From positions 62,001-126,000 of the forward strand of contig NZ_SNVW01000011.1 of the NCBI RefSeq assembly GCF_004361695.1: a DNA stretch of 64,000 bases. The letters run 5' to 3'. A program made the translations under genes and the position numbers. Below the pieces are notes generated by a model, which had not been told where the DNA came from, made no database searches, and saw nothing but the letters and a program-made list of their open reading frames with translations. This DNA comes from Curtobacterium flaccumfaciens. GTDB taxonomy: Bacteria; Actinomycetota; Actinomycetes; Actinomycetales; Microbacteriaceae. Positions 51,035 through 59,641 of the stretch are shown in pieces (within the stretch, counting starts at the first letter, position 1; each line of letters starts with the position of its first letter).

Positions 51035-52078
51035 ATGACTGCTTCGCTGACCCGCCGGTCCCTGCTCTCCCTCGCCGGCGTGACCGGGATCGGGCTCGCG
51101 GTGGCGGCGTGCTCGTCGGGCGACGGCTCGGGCACGGGCACGGACGGCGGCGGGAAGGGCGGCGCCGGTGGTGGTTCCGCCACCCCGACCGCGAAGCCCG
51201 TCGCGAAGTCCGTCAGCCCCGCACAGGTCCCGCTCGCCGGCGGCGTCACGATCACGGTCGCGGGCACCGGCCTCGCCGCGGTCAAGGGCGTCACCGTCGG
51301 TGGCGTCGCCGCACGGGACGTCCAGGCCTCGGCGACGAAGGTCACCTTCACGGCGCCGCACCAGGCGATGTACACGGCCGGATCGGCCGACGTCGCCCTC
51401 TTCACGTCGGCCGTCGAGCCGACCCCCTCGGCGAACCAGTCGTCGGACGGCAACGGCAGCGCGGCGAACGACGGACAGTCCGGGGCGACGCAGGACTCCT
51501 CGACGTCCACCCCGACGCCGACCGCCGCACCCCTTCCGGACGCCTCGACCGCGGTGGCGACGTCGACGCTTGCGTACGCCGCGCTCACCGACGTCGACCG
51601 GCAGCTGCAGTACGCGATGGCGCACTGGAAGGACTACAACCTCGCCGAGTACGGCACGATGAACCCGATCGGCGGCGACTGCGCGAACTACGTCAGCCAG
51701 ACGCTCATCGCCCGCGGGTGGCAGCAGCGGTCGGACTGGTACAACCGCGACGCCGGCGCAGCACACAGCGCGACGTGGACCTACTGCCCGACGATGGACC
51801 CGTGGCTGACGGCGAACGCGGCCGAGTTCGGGCTGACCCGGCGTTCCCTCGACGAGCGCGACAAGGTCAAGGTCGGCGACATCGTGTTCTACGACTGGAA
51901 CGACAACGACTCGCCGGACCACACGACGATCGTGTCCGAGGTCTTCACCGAGCCCGACGGCACCGTCCGCATCAAGTCGGCGAGCCACAACCAGGACGGC
52001 CCGTACCGCGACCTCGACGAGATGATCACCGTGCAGCACCCGGGCGGCACCGCCTGGTTCCACACGTTCGACGCGTAG
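51035..52078 (+). CDS. Lipoprotein with TIG-like and amidase domains
   Basis: 347 residues. The head TRRSLLSLAGVTGIGLAVAACSS has a twin-Arg pattern and a lipobox Cys, so the protein is probably exported and lipid-anchored. Residues about 55-130 form an IPT/TIG-like beta domain (VPLAGGVTITVAGTGLAAV), followed by a Ser/Thr/Asn-rich linker. The C-terminal amidase_6-type domain has the Cys/His pattern NPIGGDCANYVSQTL, VGDIVFYDWNDNDSPDHTTIV. It may cut peptidoglycan. TACGCT (51020-51025) lies 9 nt before the ATG. Confidence 0.85.
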   Translation: MTASLTRRSLLSLAGVTGIGLAVAACSSGDGSGTGTDGGGKGGAGGGSATPTAKPVAKSVSPAQVPLAGGVTITVAGTGLAAVKGVTVGGVAARDVQASATKVTFTAPHQAMYTAGSADVALFTSAVEPTPSANQSSDGNGSAANDGQSGATQDSSTSTPTPTAAPLPDASTAVATSTLAYAALTDVDRQLQYAMAHWKDYNLAEYGTMNPIGGDCANYVSQTLIARGWQQRSDWYNRDAGAAHSATWTYCPTMDPWLTANAAEFGLTRRSLDERDKVKVGDIVFYDWNDNDSPDHTTIVSEVFTEPDGTVRIKSASHNQDGPYRDLDEMITVQHPGGTAWFHTFDA

Positions 52079-52143
52079 GCGCGGGCGCCGCGCGCGCCGC
52101 GCCGCGGCGCTGCGCCGCTCGCGCCGCCGGTGCGGGGTCGCTG

Positions 52144-52205
52144 CGCACAACCGAAGTGCGCCCGAGTCGTGGGAACGCGCGGCGCGAACGCACTTTGGTT
52201 GTGCG
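52144..52205. repeat. Palindromic repeat R3 (GCACAAC family)
   Basis: Arms CGCACAACCGAAGTGCG (52144-52160) and CGCACTTTGGTTGTGCG (52189-52205) pair at 16 of 17 positions, with a 28-nt loop. The surrounding 52079-52406 interval is otherwise low-complexity CG-rich DNA with no supported gene. Confidence 0.75.
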
Positions 52206-52305
52206 ACCCGCGCCGACCGCCCGGCGCGCGCCCGCGCGCGCCCGCCGCCGCGCGCGCCCCGCGCCGCTCGCGCCGCCGCGCCGCGGTGCCGGTTCGGGGT
52301 CGCTG

Positions 52306-52367
52306 CGCACAACCGAAGTGCGCTCGAACCATGGGAACGCGCGGCGCGAATGCACTTTGGTTGTGCG
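52306..52367. repeat. Palindromic repeat R4 (GCACAAC family)
   Basis: Same layout and arms as R3, 162 bp downstream. The last 20 bases of the loop are shared with R3. Loop length is again 28 nt. Confidence 0.75.
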
Positions 52368-52406
52368 AACCGCCCGGCGCGCGCCCGCGCCCGCCCGCTC
52401 CGCCCG

Positions 52407-53612
52407 TCAGGGGTACCCGAGGTACCAGAGCAGCACGATCGCGACCGGCTGCAGGCACACGCCGACGACCAGCCACGTGACCGCTCGCCGCCGCGTGCCC
52501 ACGAACACGTCCGACCCGAGCAGCGGCGCCATCGGCATGAGCAGCCGAGGCAGGCTCTGCTGCGGCAGGAACACCGCGACGAGGTAGAGCCCGTACGACG
52601 CCGTGAACGCGAGCACGTCGACCCCGAGCGCGCGCACGGCCGGGCGGGTGAAGAAGATCACCGCTCCCACGAGCACCACCACCACGAGCACGATGCCGAT
52701 CGGCCCGAGCCACGTCCCCGCCATCGTGAACCACGGCGTGAGCGGCGCGAAGTGCTGTCGCCCGACGAACCCCACCCACCACGACAGCTCGGTGTCGAGG
52801 TACGCGTTCGGCCGTCCGGTCACCGCCGACGCGATCACCGGCCAGGCCAGTCCCGCCGCGGCGACGACGAGCCCGGACACCACGATGGCGACAGCGTCTC
52901 GGACCGGGAACGCGCGCCGCTCCTGCACCCACCGCACGACGAGGTGCACCGCCAGCGCCACCGCGAGCGCCAGCACGCCGGGCTTCGTGAACGCGGCGAC
53001 CACCCCGAGCGGCGCGATCAGCCAGTAGCGCCGTCGGACCAGGGCCAGGAGCGCACCGAAGAGCAGCAGCAGGAAGGTGCTCTCGGCGTAGGCGACCTGC
53101 AGCAGGAACCCGGTCGGCGCGAACGCGAACAGCGCCGTCGCCCAACGTGCCCGCCGCGAGCACCCGACCGCCAGGACGAGCCGGTACAGCACCACGCACG
53201 CCCCCGCCCCGGCGAGCGTCGCGACGAGCACGCCTGCCACCCAGAACGAGCCGCCCGTCAGCGGCATCACGATCCGGACGAGCGCGGGGAACACCGGCAG
53301 GAACGCCCACGCGTTCGGCAGCACGTGTCCCGCGTCGTCGAGCGGCAGGGTCGCCGGGTACCCGTGCTCCGCGATGGTCCGGTAGAACGAGGCGTCCCAC
53401 GAGCCGGAGAAGGTGAAGAAGGTGGGGTCGCGCCGGTACGAGGCGAACCGCCACCCGTTCGCCGTGGCGACGGCGTAGACCGTCGCCAGCAGGACGGTGC
53501 TCACGACGCGGGAAGCCAGCCACAGGAGCAGGGGGGTGGTCCACCCGCTGTGACGCGCCTCCAGGTCCAGGGCCGGACTGGAGGCGCGGCTCGTCTCCGC
53601 AGCGCTCGTCAC
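52407..53612 (-). CDS. Mannosyltransferase-like membrane protein (PIG-V type)
   Basis: 401 residues, with about ten membrane helices. The N-terminal loop after TM1 (WDASFYRTIAEHGYP) matches PIG-V-like and related GT-C glycosyltransferases, which use polyprenyl-linked sugars on the outer face. The rest is hydrophobic helices. The GTG at 53612 has GAGGA upstream. An imperfect pair of GGAGGCGCG repeats (53552-53589) lies inside the N-terminal coding part. The acceptor substrate is not known. Confidence 0.75.
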   Translation of the reverse strand: MTSAAETSRASSPALDLEARHSGWTTPLLLWLASRVVSTVLLATVYAVATANGWRFASYRRDPTFFTFSGSWDASFYRTIAEHGYPATLPLDDAGHVLPNAWAFLPVFPALVRIVMPLTGGSFWVAGVLVATLAGAGACVVLYRLVLAVGCSRRARWATALFAFAPTGFLLQVAYAESTFLLLLFGALLALVRRRYWLIAPLGVVAAFTKPGVLALAVALAVHLVVRWVQERRAFPVRDAVAIVVSGLVVAAAGLAWPVIASAVTGRPNAYLDTELSWWVGFVGRQHFAPLTPWFTMAGTWLGPIGIVLVVVVLVGAVIFFTRPAVRALGVDVLAFTASYGLYLVAVFLPQQSLPRLLMPMAPLLGSDVFVGTRRRAVTWLVVGVCLQPVAIVLLWYLGYP

Positions 53613-53674
53613 CGACCGATCCTCGCACGCCCAGGGCGTCCGGCTCGCGTCGTCCGCACCGGCGGCCCCGCCGG

Positions 53675-55552
53675 TCAGCGCCCCGTGACCGCGCGCCGGA
53701 TCTGCTCGATCGGCACCTTGGGGGTGCGGTCGGCGTTGAGCAGGCCGTTCGTCTCCTGCATCGTGTCCGTCAGCTGCGTGTAGCAGGAGCCGGCCAGGAA
53801 CGAGCTCGCTCGGATCGCGTCGTACAGAGCCGTGATCCGCGCCACCCAGTCGTCGCCGTCCGTTGCGGAGGTGTAGCCCCAGCCGTCCTCGCGCTGGGCA
53901 CCCGGCTGGTAGTTCACGCCGCCGAACTCGGTCAGCATCACCGGCTGCCCGTGGTCGACCGCTCCGCCGACGAGGATGCGCCGGTCGGCCGGGCCGATCC
54001 CGTTCACGAGCACCGTGCGCGCGGCGTCGTCCGAGTAGGTCGCGGCGAGCCGGGGGCCGTCGCCCTCGTAGTCGTGGATCGTCAGGATGTCCGAGTTCGT
54101 GTGCTCCCAGCCGTCGTTCGAGATCACGGGTCGTGTCGGGTCGAGCGCCCGGGTCACGTCGGCCAGGGCTCGGGCGTACGCCTGCTGCGCCGGGTCCGTC
54201 GCGATGTGCTGCACGCCCCAGCTCTCGTTCGCCGGCACCCAGGTCACGATCGACGGGTGCGAGGCGTCGCGTTCGACGGCGTCCATCCACTCCCGGACCA
54301 GCCGCTGCACCGCACGCGGCGAGAACGCGTAGGCGCCCGGCGCCTCGCCCCAGACGAGGATGCCGAGCCGGTCCGCCCAGTACAGGAAGCGGGGGTCCTC
54401 GATCTTCTGGTGGTTGCGGGCGGCGTTGAAGCCGAGCTCCTTGATGAGTTCGACCTCGCGGCGGAGCGCCTCGCGCGAGGGGGCGGCGATGTGGGAGTCC
54501 GGCCAGTACCCCTGGTTGAGGACGCTGCGGACGTCGTAGCGGCGGCCGTTGAGCAGGAACGCGCCGCCGTCGGTCCCGACGGTGCGGACGCCGAAGTACG
54601 AGGCGACGACGTCGACGGGGGTCGGGTCCGCGGTGCCACCGGTTGCCGGGGGGAGCAGGGCGACCGTGGCGTCCACCAGGCGCGGTGCCTCCGGGGTCCA
54701 GTGGAGTTCGTCCTCGGCCTGGCCGTTCGACTGGCGTGCGATCGGCACGAGGACGTCGAACTCGTCCCCGGTCGCGCCGAGGGTGGCCTCGATCGTGGCG
54801 AGGTGCTCGTCGCGCTCGTCCCAGCGGGCGTCGACGCGGAGGCGCTCGCCGCCGGTGCGCTGTCCGGCGATCCGGACGGTCAGGCGCAGGGTCGCGTGGT
54901 CGGTGTTCGTCCAGCGGACGTACTCGATCGAGGCGGTCGGAACGGCCTCGAGCCAGACGGTCTGCCAGATGCCGGTGGTCCGGCGGTACCAGATCGCGTG
55001 CGGGTCCTCGTGCCAGTCCTGCTTGCCGCGGGGCTGGGTGAGGTCGTGCGGGTCGTCCTCGGCGCGGACGACGAGGGTGTGGACGGCGTCGGGGTCGGTC
55101 GCGAGGGCGTCGGTCACGTCGAACGAGAACGGGGTGTGCCCGCCCTCGTGCTCGCCGATGAACCGGCCGTCGATCCAGACCCGTGCGCGGTGGTCGACGG
55201 CGCCGAAGTGCAGCACCAGGCGCGGGGCGGACTCACCGTGGCCGGCGGCGTCGAGTTCGGCGTGGGTGATCGAGCGGGAGTACCAGACCACCGGGTGGAA
55301 GCCCGGCTCGTCGATGCCGGAAGCGACGGACTCCGGCGGGAACGGGACGACGATGTCCCGCGCGTCGGGGAAGCCCGCGGCCCAGGCGGGGTCGTCGCCG
55401 TCGTTCCGGAACGACCACGTGCCGTCGAGGTCCGCCCAGTGCGGGCGGAGCATCTGCGGCCGGGGGTACGTGCCGTCCTGCCGCGAGGCGAGCGGGAGGG
55501 CCGGCGAAGGGGCGGTGTCAGGTGCGGCGACGGTGCCGTCGAGCGTGCTCAT
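53675..55552 (-). CDS. GH2-family glycoside hydrolase
   Basis: 625 residues. Sugar-binding jelly-roll domain (LDGTWSFRNDG; LHFGAVDHRARVWIDGRFIGEHEGGHTPFSFDVT), an Ig-like linker domain and the TIM barrel. Acid/base Glu in VPANESWG and nucleophile Glu in LTEFGGVNY are in GH2 order. No signal peptide, so cytoplasmic. The sugar is probably a beta-galactoside, glucuronide or mannoside; the sequence does not settle it. A LacI-type operator lies 22 bp upstream of the ATG. Confidence 0.9.
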   Translation of the reverse strand: MSTLDGTVAAPDTAPSPALPLASRQDGTYPRPQMLRPHWADLDGTWSFRNDGDDPAWAAGFPDARDIVVPFPPESVASGIDEPGFHPVVWYSRSITHAELDAAGHGESAPRLVLHFGAVDHRARVWIDGRFIGEHEGGHTPFSFDVTDALATDPDAVHTLVVRAEDDPHDLTQPRGKQDWHEDPHAIWYRRTTGIWQTVWLEAVPTASIEYVRWTNTDHATLRLTVRIAGQRTGGERLRVDARWDERDEHLATIEATLGATGDEFDVLVPIARQSNGQAEDELHWTPEAPRLVDATVALLPPATGGTADPTPVDVVASYFGVRTVGTDGGAFLLNGRRYDVRSVLNQGYWPDSHIAAPSREALRREVELIKELGFNAARNHQKIEDPRFLYWADRLGILVWGEAPGAYAFSPRAVQRLVREWMDAVERDASHPSIVTWVPANESWGVQHIATDPAQQAYARALADVTRALDPTRPVISNDGWEHTNSDILTIHDYEGDGPRLAATYSDDAARTVLVNGIGPADRRILVGGAVDHGQPVMLTEFGGVNYQPGAQREDGWGYTSATDGDDWVARITALYDAIRASSFLAGSCYTQLTDTMQETNGLLNADRTPKVPIEQIRRAVTGR

Positions 55553-55573
55553 GCATCCATGCTGGCGTGGCTG

Positions 55574-55585
55574 TACATCGTTGTA
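55574..55585 (-). promoter_or_regulatory. LacI-type operator before the GH2 gene
   Basis: TACATCGTTGTA (10 of 12 positions symmetric) around a central CG, the form typical of LacI-family sites, 22 bp before the GH2 ATG. No LacI regulator is in the window. Confidence 0.5.
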
Positions 55586-55627
55586 AAGGGGTGGCCGCCG
55601 ATTGCCGTCGACACGTGTGCCCGGCAG

Positions 55628-55680
55628 CTGGGGCCCGCGGCTGGGGGCCTGCGGCCGGGGCCCGCGGCTGTGACCTGCGG
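55628..55680. repeat. Four degenerate 13-bp repeats
   Basis: Units starting CTGGGGCCCGCGG, CTGGGGGCCTGCGG, CCGGGGCCCGCGG and CTGTGACCTGCGG follow each other between the GH2 promoter and the MaoC stop. Confidence 0.5.
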
Positions 55681-55683
55681 CGC

Positions 55684-56139
55684 TCAGCCGATCGCGGCGT
55701 CGCGGGTGAGGACCATGACGTCCATCCGACCCTGCTGGACCACCTCGCCGCGCTGGTTGCGCAGCGACACGGTGCGCTCGACGATGCCCGTGCGCCCGGA
55801 GCTCGTCAGCCGGGTCGACAGGATCTCGACGTCGCACGTGAGGGTGTCGCCGATGAACACCGGCGCCGTGAACCGCCACTGGTCGATGCCGAGGAGTGCC
55901 ACAGCGGAGCCCTCGAACACCCCCGTGCGCGCGATGAGCCCGAGGCAGAGCGACGTGCCGAGCAGTCCGTGCACGATCCGTTGGCCGTACCGGGTCTTCG
56001 CGGCGAACTCGACGTCCGTGTGCACCTGGTTGTTGTCGTTCGTCCACGAGGCGAACGACACCACGTCCGCCTCGGTGATCGTGCGACCCGGGGTCGTGAA
56101 GGTCTGTCCGGCGGCGAGGTCCTCGAGGTAGTGCGGCAC
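55684..56139 (-). CDS. MaoC-like hot-dog dehydratase
   Basis: 151 residues of the single hot-dog MaoC fold. The family motif is the region ITEADVVSFASWTNDNNQVHTDVEFA with the Asp/His pair, followed by IVHGLLGTSLCLGL. Members hydrate enoyl-CoA or bind CoA thioesters. No fatty acid genes are near. It is a single gene. Confidence 0.88.
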   Translation of the reverse strand: MPHYLEDLAAGQTFTTPGRTITEADVVSFASWTNDNNQVHTDVEFAAKTRYGQRIVHGLLGTSLCLGLIARTGVFEGSAVALLGIDQWRFTAPVFIGDTLTCDVEILSTRLTSSGRTGIVERTVSLRNQRGEVVQQGRMDVMVLTRDAAIG

Positions 56140-56220
56140 GTCGTCATCCTCGCAGACCGGCGACCGCCCGGCCGGTCACGTTCCCGCCGGTCACGGCTTC
56201 GCTGGTCACGTCGCCGCTCG

Positions 56221-57714
56221 TCATGCCTTCGCGAGCAGCTTGCGCGCCCGGCCCCATGCCTGCTCGAGGACCGCGTGCTCCGTCGTGGCCAGCGCACCGT
56301 GGCCGAACGTGTCCTCGCCCCGCTGCGCCGCCGGCCCCGCCAGGTCTCGGTAGGCAGCGGTCGCGTGTGCAGCGTCGAGCACTTCGCCGAGGGACTCCTG
56401 CAGCCGCTTCAGGAACCCGAGCCGGCGCTTCCCGAGGTCCGGCCGGTCGCCCGCGGCCTGCAGCGCGTACCGCAGTCGCCGGGCGGTCTTCCGGACCTCG
56501 TGCAGGTCGTCGAGTCCCTCGACCCGGCCCCCGAGCGTGCCGGCGACCCGGTCCCGCTCCTTCCGGATCCGGTGCACCGCGAAGGCCGCGGCGTCGTCGT
56601 CGGCGTGCGGCCCCCGGGGTGCCCGCTCGACCAGGTCGTCGAGGTGGTCGAGCGAGGACGCCCACGCGGGGGAGCGCAGGGTCCGGCGGAGCTCGGCGGC
56701 GGCCGCTGCGCGCGCCCCCTCGACGTGCGCGCCGATCCGGTCGAGCGTGCCGGCGTCGACGAAGCCCTCCGGTGCGCGGGCGGCGGTCCGCAGGAGCCGG
56801 TCGCGGAGGACCTCGGCGTCCCGCGCCACCCCGGCGACCCGCGCCACCCCGGCGAGCTCGGCCCGCAGCACCTCCGTCGCACCGCGGTCGAGCGCACCCC
56901 GGTACGCGGCGAGCACGCTCCGCAGCCGTCGCAGCACCTTCCGGAAGTCGTGGACGGACTCCCGCTCGTCGGCGCGGACGCGGGGATCGACCGCGACGAG
57001 GTCGGCCCGCAACGAGCGCAGCACCTCGCGCAGCGCCGCCGCCGCGGTGCCACGCCGCGGACGCTTCGACGTCCCGCCGCGTCGAACGGGTTCCGGTCGA
57101 GCGGGCCGGGGACGGCCGTGCTCCGGGGACCGCCCGCCGCCGGCCGCTGCTGGTTCGGCGGCGTCGGCCAGCGCACGCTCCGCCGCCCGTGCAACCGACC
57201 CTGCGCTCCCGTCGTCGCTCAGCGCCCACCACCTGGCCGACCGCAGGAGCGCGGTGTCCGGGTCGCCCTCGTCCACCCGCACGTCGGCGACCTCGGCGCG
57301 GAGTCGTCCGTCGCGCCCGCGGAGCTCGACCAGCGTCGTCGCCGTGTCCCGCACCCGCACCACCCGGAGCTGCCGGCCGCGGAGGAACACCTCGACCGTG
57401 TCCCGGGGTGGCTGCTCGGCGCTGCCGACGCCGTCGTCGCTGCCGACGCCGTCGTCGTCCAGGTCGGGTCCCACCGCCACGGGCCCGTCCCCGCGGTCGA
57501 CGGACCACCCGGCGTCCGACCGCAGCAGCTCGACCCCCTCCGCAGCCAGGACGCGGTCCTCGCTGTCCCACACGGTCTCGCGCAGGACGACCGGCTCGTG
57601 ACGGCGGACGTCGTCGGCGAAGGGTTCGAGCGCGGGGAGTCGGCGGTCGTCGGGGATCCGCCAGGTGCAGCGGGGGTCGGTGCGGGCCTCTGGGTCACGG
57701 TGCGGGGTCGGCAT
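56221..57714 (-). CDS. CYTH-like/CHAD domain protein
   Basis: 497 residues. The C-terminal half is a CHAD domain with two characteristic His/Lys/Arg helices, VHDFRKVLRRLRS and LHEVRKTARRLRYALQ, which bind polyphosphate in studied members. The N-terminal 180 residues look like a degenerate CYTH (triphosphate tunnel) domain, with acidic runs such as DLDDDGVGSDDG replacing parts of the tunnel. A basic linker lies between. It probably associates with polyphosphate granules. Its ATG and the maltokinase start are divergent, with an array of 18-bp repeats between them. Confidence 0.85.
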   Translation of the reverse strand: MPTPHRDPEARTDPRCTWRIPDDRRLPALEPFADDVRRHEPVVLRETVWDSEDRVLAAEGVELLRSDAGWSVDRGDGPVAVGPDLDDDGVGSDDGVGSAEQPPRDTVEVFLRGRQLRVVRVRDTATTLVELRGRDGRLRAEVADVRVDEGDPDTALLRSARWWALSDDGSAGSVARAAERALADAAEPAAAGGGRSPEHGRPRPARPEPVRRGGTSKRPRRGTAAAALREVLRSLRADLVAVDPRVRADERESVHDFRKVLRRLRSVLAAYRGALDRGATEVLRAELAGVARVAGVARDAEVLRDRLLRTAARAPEGFVDAGTLDRIGAHVEGARAAAAAELRRTLRSPAWASSLDHLDDLVERAPRGPHADDDAAAFAVHRIRKERDRVAGTLGGRVEGLDDLHEVRKTARRLRYALQAAGDRPDLGKRRLGFLKRLQESLGEVLDAAHATAAYRDLAGPAAQRGEDTFGHGALATTEHAVLEQAWGRARKLLAKA

Positions 57715-57806
57715 GGGGACGAGTGTCGTCCGACCCGCCTGTTCCGGCCCGGCGCTCATCGCGTTCTGTGGACGGCGCCCTTCGGCACACGCCCTGTGGA
57801 GGACCG

Positions 57807-57896
57807 CCACCACTCCCGGACCCGCCACCACTCCCGGACCCACCCCCACTCCGGACCGAGCACCACTTCCGGACCCGACACCGCTCCCGGCCCCGA
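57807..57896 (+). repeat. Five 18-bp tandem repeats upstream of maltokinase
   Basis: Units at 57807, 57825, 57843, 57861 and 57879. The first two differ at one base (CCACCACTCCCGGACCCG/A) and later ones are more degenerate. The array ends 4 bp before the -10 box TACGGT of the maltokinase gene. Confidence 0.7.
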
Positions 57897-57900
57897 CGCG

Positions 57901-57906
57901 TACGGT
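57901..57906 (+). promoter_or_regulatory. -10 box TACGGT, leaderless spacing
   Basis: TACGGT ends 7 nt before the ATG at 57914. Confidence 0.5.
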
Positions 57907-57913
57907 TCGCTGC

Positions 57914-59200
57914 ATGAGCGACGAGGCACCCGAGCGCCCCACCGACCCCACGCACGACAGCGGCCCCACCGACACCGTGCTCGAAGGCTGGATCGCCCAC
58001 CAGCGCTGGTACACGGCGAAGGGGTCGAGCCCCCGGCTCCGCACCGTCGCCCGGTCCGACGGCACCCGCCTGGTCCTCGACGACGCCCCCACCGGCCCCG
58101 TCCTCTACCAGGCCCCCGTCACGAGCGGCGCCGACGGCTCCCTGCGCGACGCCACCACCGACCCCGTCTGGGTCGCCTCGCTGGCCGCACGCATCGACGC
58201 CGACCCCGACAGCCTGCGCCCGATCGGCACGGTGACGTCCTCCCGGGTCCTCAGCGGCGAGCAGTCGAACACCTCGGTCATCTGCGACACCGATTCCGGC
58301 GACCAGGTGATCGTGAAGGTGTTCCGCGTCCTGCACCACGGCGACAACCCCGACGTGACGACCCAGCTCGCCCTGTCCGCGGCCGGGAGCACCCGGGTCC
58401 CGCGGGTGTCCGGCGCGCTCCGGGGATCGTGGCCGGACCCCGGCCGACCCGACGGCACGGCCACGGGGCACCTCGCCTTCGCCCAGGAGTTCCTGCCCGG
58501 ACTCGAGGACGCCTGGCGCGTGGCCCTCCGGGACGCCCGGCAGGGCACGTCGTTCACCACCGGTGCGGACCGGCTGGGCGAGGCGCTCGCCGACGTCCAC
58601 CGCACCCTGGCCCGCGCACTGCCGACGGAGCCCGCCGACGACACCAGGCGGAGCGCAGCGGTCGCGACGATGCACGCGCGCCTCGACGCAGCAGCAGCCG
58701 AGGCACCGGCGATCGCCGAGCACGTCGACGCCGTCCGGGCCGTCTACGGCCGAGCCGCCGCCGTCGCGTGGCCGGACCTGCAGCGCATCCACGGCGACCT
58801 GCACCTCGGGCAGGTGCTCGCCGCACCGGAACCCCGCGGCTGGGTCTTCCTCGACTTCGAGGGCGAACCGCTGCGCCCGCTCGCCGAACGATCCCTGCCC
58901 GACGTCACGCTCCGTGACGTCGCCGGCATGCTCCGGTCCTTCGACTACGTCGCCGGCGCACTCGCACAGGGCGCCGAACCCGTCGACGCGGGCGAGTGGG
59001 CGCTGGCGGCACGGTCGGCGTTCCTCGACGGGTACGAGCGCGGCACCGGCGCGGCACTCGGCGCGCACCGAGAACTCCTCGACGCGTTCGAACTCGACAA
59101 GGCCGTCTACGAGGTCGTCTACGAGACGCGCAACCGACCCGACTGGGTCGGGATCCCGCTCGCAGCGGTCACGCGCCTCGCCACCCGCAGTGCGGCCTGA
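57914..59200 (+). CDS. Maltokinase
   Basis: 428 residues. The Mak pattern is clear: the N-terminal HQRWYTAKGSSPRL, kinase loop IHGDLHLGQVL, metal Asp in WVFLDFEGEPLRPLAER, and the C-terminal ELDKAVYEVVYETRNRPDWVGIPL. It phosphorylates maltose to maltose 1-phosphate for the TreS-GlgE alpha-glucan pathway. The usual partners treS and glgE are not visible here. The terminator after it is shared with the convergent DUF1844 gene. Confidence 0.9.
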   Translation: MSDEAPERPTDPTHDSGPTDTVLEGWIAHQRWYTAKGSSPRLRTVARSDGTRLVLDDAPTGPVLYQAPVTSGADGSLRDATTDPVWVASLAARIDADPDSLRPIGTVTSSRVLSGEQSNTSVICDTDSGDQVIVKVFRVLHHGDNPDVTTQLALSAAGSTRVPRVSGALRGSWPDPGRPDGTATGHLAFAQEFLPGLEDAWRVALRDARQGTSFTTGADRLGEALADVHRTLARALPTEPADDTRRSAAVATMHARLDAAAAEAPAIAEHVDAVRAVYGRAAAVAWPDLQRIHGDLHLGQVLAAPEPRGWVFLDFEGEPLRPLAERSLPDVTLRDVAGMLRSFDYVAGALAQGAEPVDAGEWALAARSAFLDGYERGTGAALGAHRELLDAFELDKAVYEVVYETRNRPDWVGIPLAAVTRLATRSAA

Positions 59201-59215
59201 GGACGCGACCCACCC

Positions 59216-59263
59216 GACGGACTGGAGGCGCGGTGCCAGCTGGCACCGCGCCTCCAGTCCGTC
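59216..59263. terminator. 24-bp perfect palindrome between convergent genes
   Basis: Two 24-nt arms meet with no unpaired loop. Each contains the sequence ACTGGAGGCGCGG, a variant of the dispersed motif. It lies between the maltokinase and DUF1844 stops and would terminate both. Confidence 0.75.
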
Positions 59264-59278
59264 ACCGGGTCACGTCGG

Positions 59279-59641
59279 TCAGTTGACCGGACCCGTGTAC
59301 TTCTCGCCCGGTCCGGCGCCCGGCGCGTCCGGGATCGCCGATGCCTCGCGGAAGGCGAGCTGCACCGACCGGAGCCCGTCGCGCAGCGGCCGGGCGTGGT
59401 GGTCACCGATCTCGGTCGCGGCCGCGGTGACCAGACCCGCGAGGGCGGTGATGAGCTTCCGGGCCTCGTCGAGGTCGGTCTGCTCCTGCGGGTCGTCCGC
59501 CAGGCCGACCTTGACCGCGGCGGCGCTCAGCAGGTGCACGGCGACGGTGTTGATGAGCTCGACCGCCGGCACCTCCGAGATGTCGCGCGCGGCCTCGTCG
59601 GCGGCGTTCCCTGCCTCGAACGGTGCTGGGGTGTCGGTCAC
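59279..59641 (-). CDS. DUF1844-domain protein
   Basis: 120 residues. The family pattern is the long helix [24 protein letters not shown] with [22 protein letters not shown]1844 is commonly encoded opposite infC in actinobacteria, but has no established role. The start is a GTG with AGAGGAG upstream. An acidic head precedes the domain. Confidence 0.88.
   Translation of the reverse strand: MTDTPAPFEAGNAADEAARDISEVPAVELINTVAVHLLSAAAVKVGLADDPQEQTDLDEARKLITALAGLVTAAATEIGDHHARPLRDGLRSVQLAFREASAIPDAPGAGPGEKYTGPVN

Noticed and set aside
52144-52367. CRISPR-like array from repeats R3 and R4
   Set aside because: Only two copies, each an internal palindrome with long loops, no regular spacers and no cas genes.
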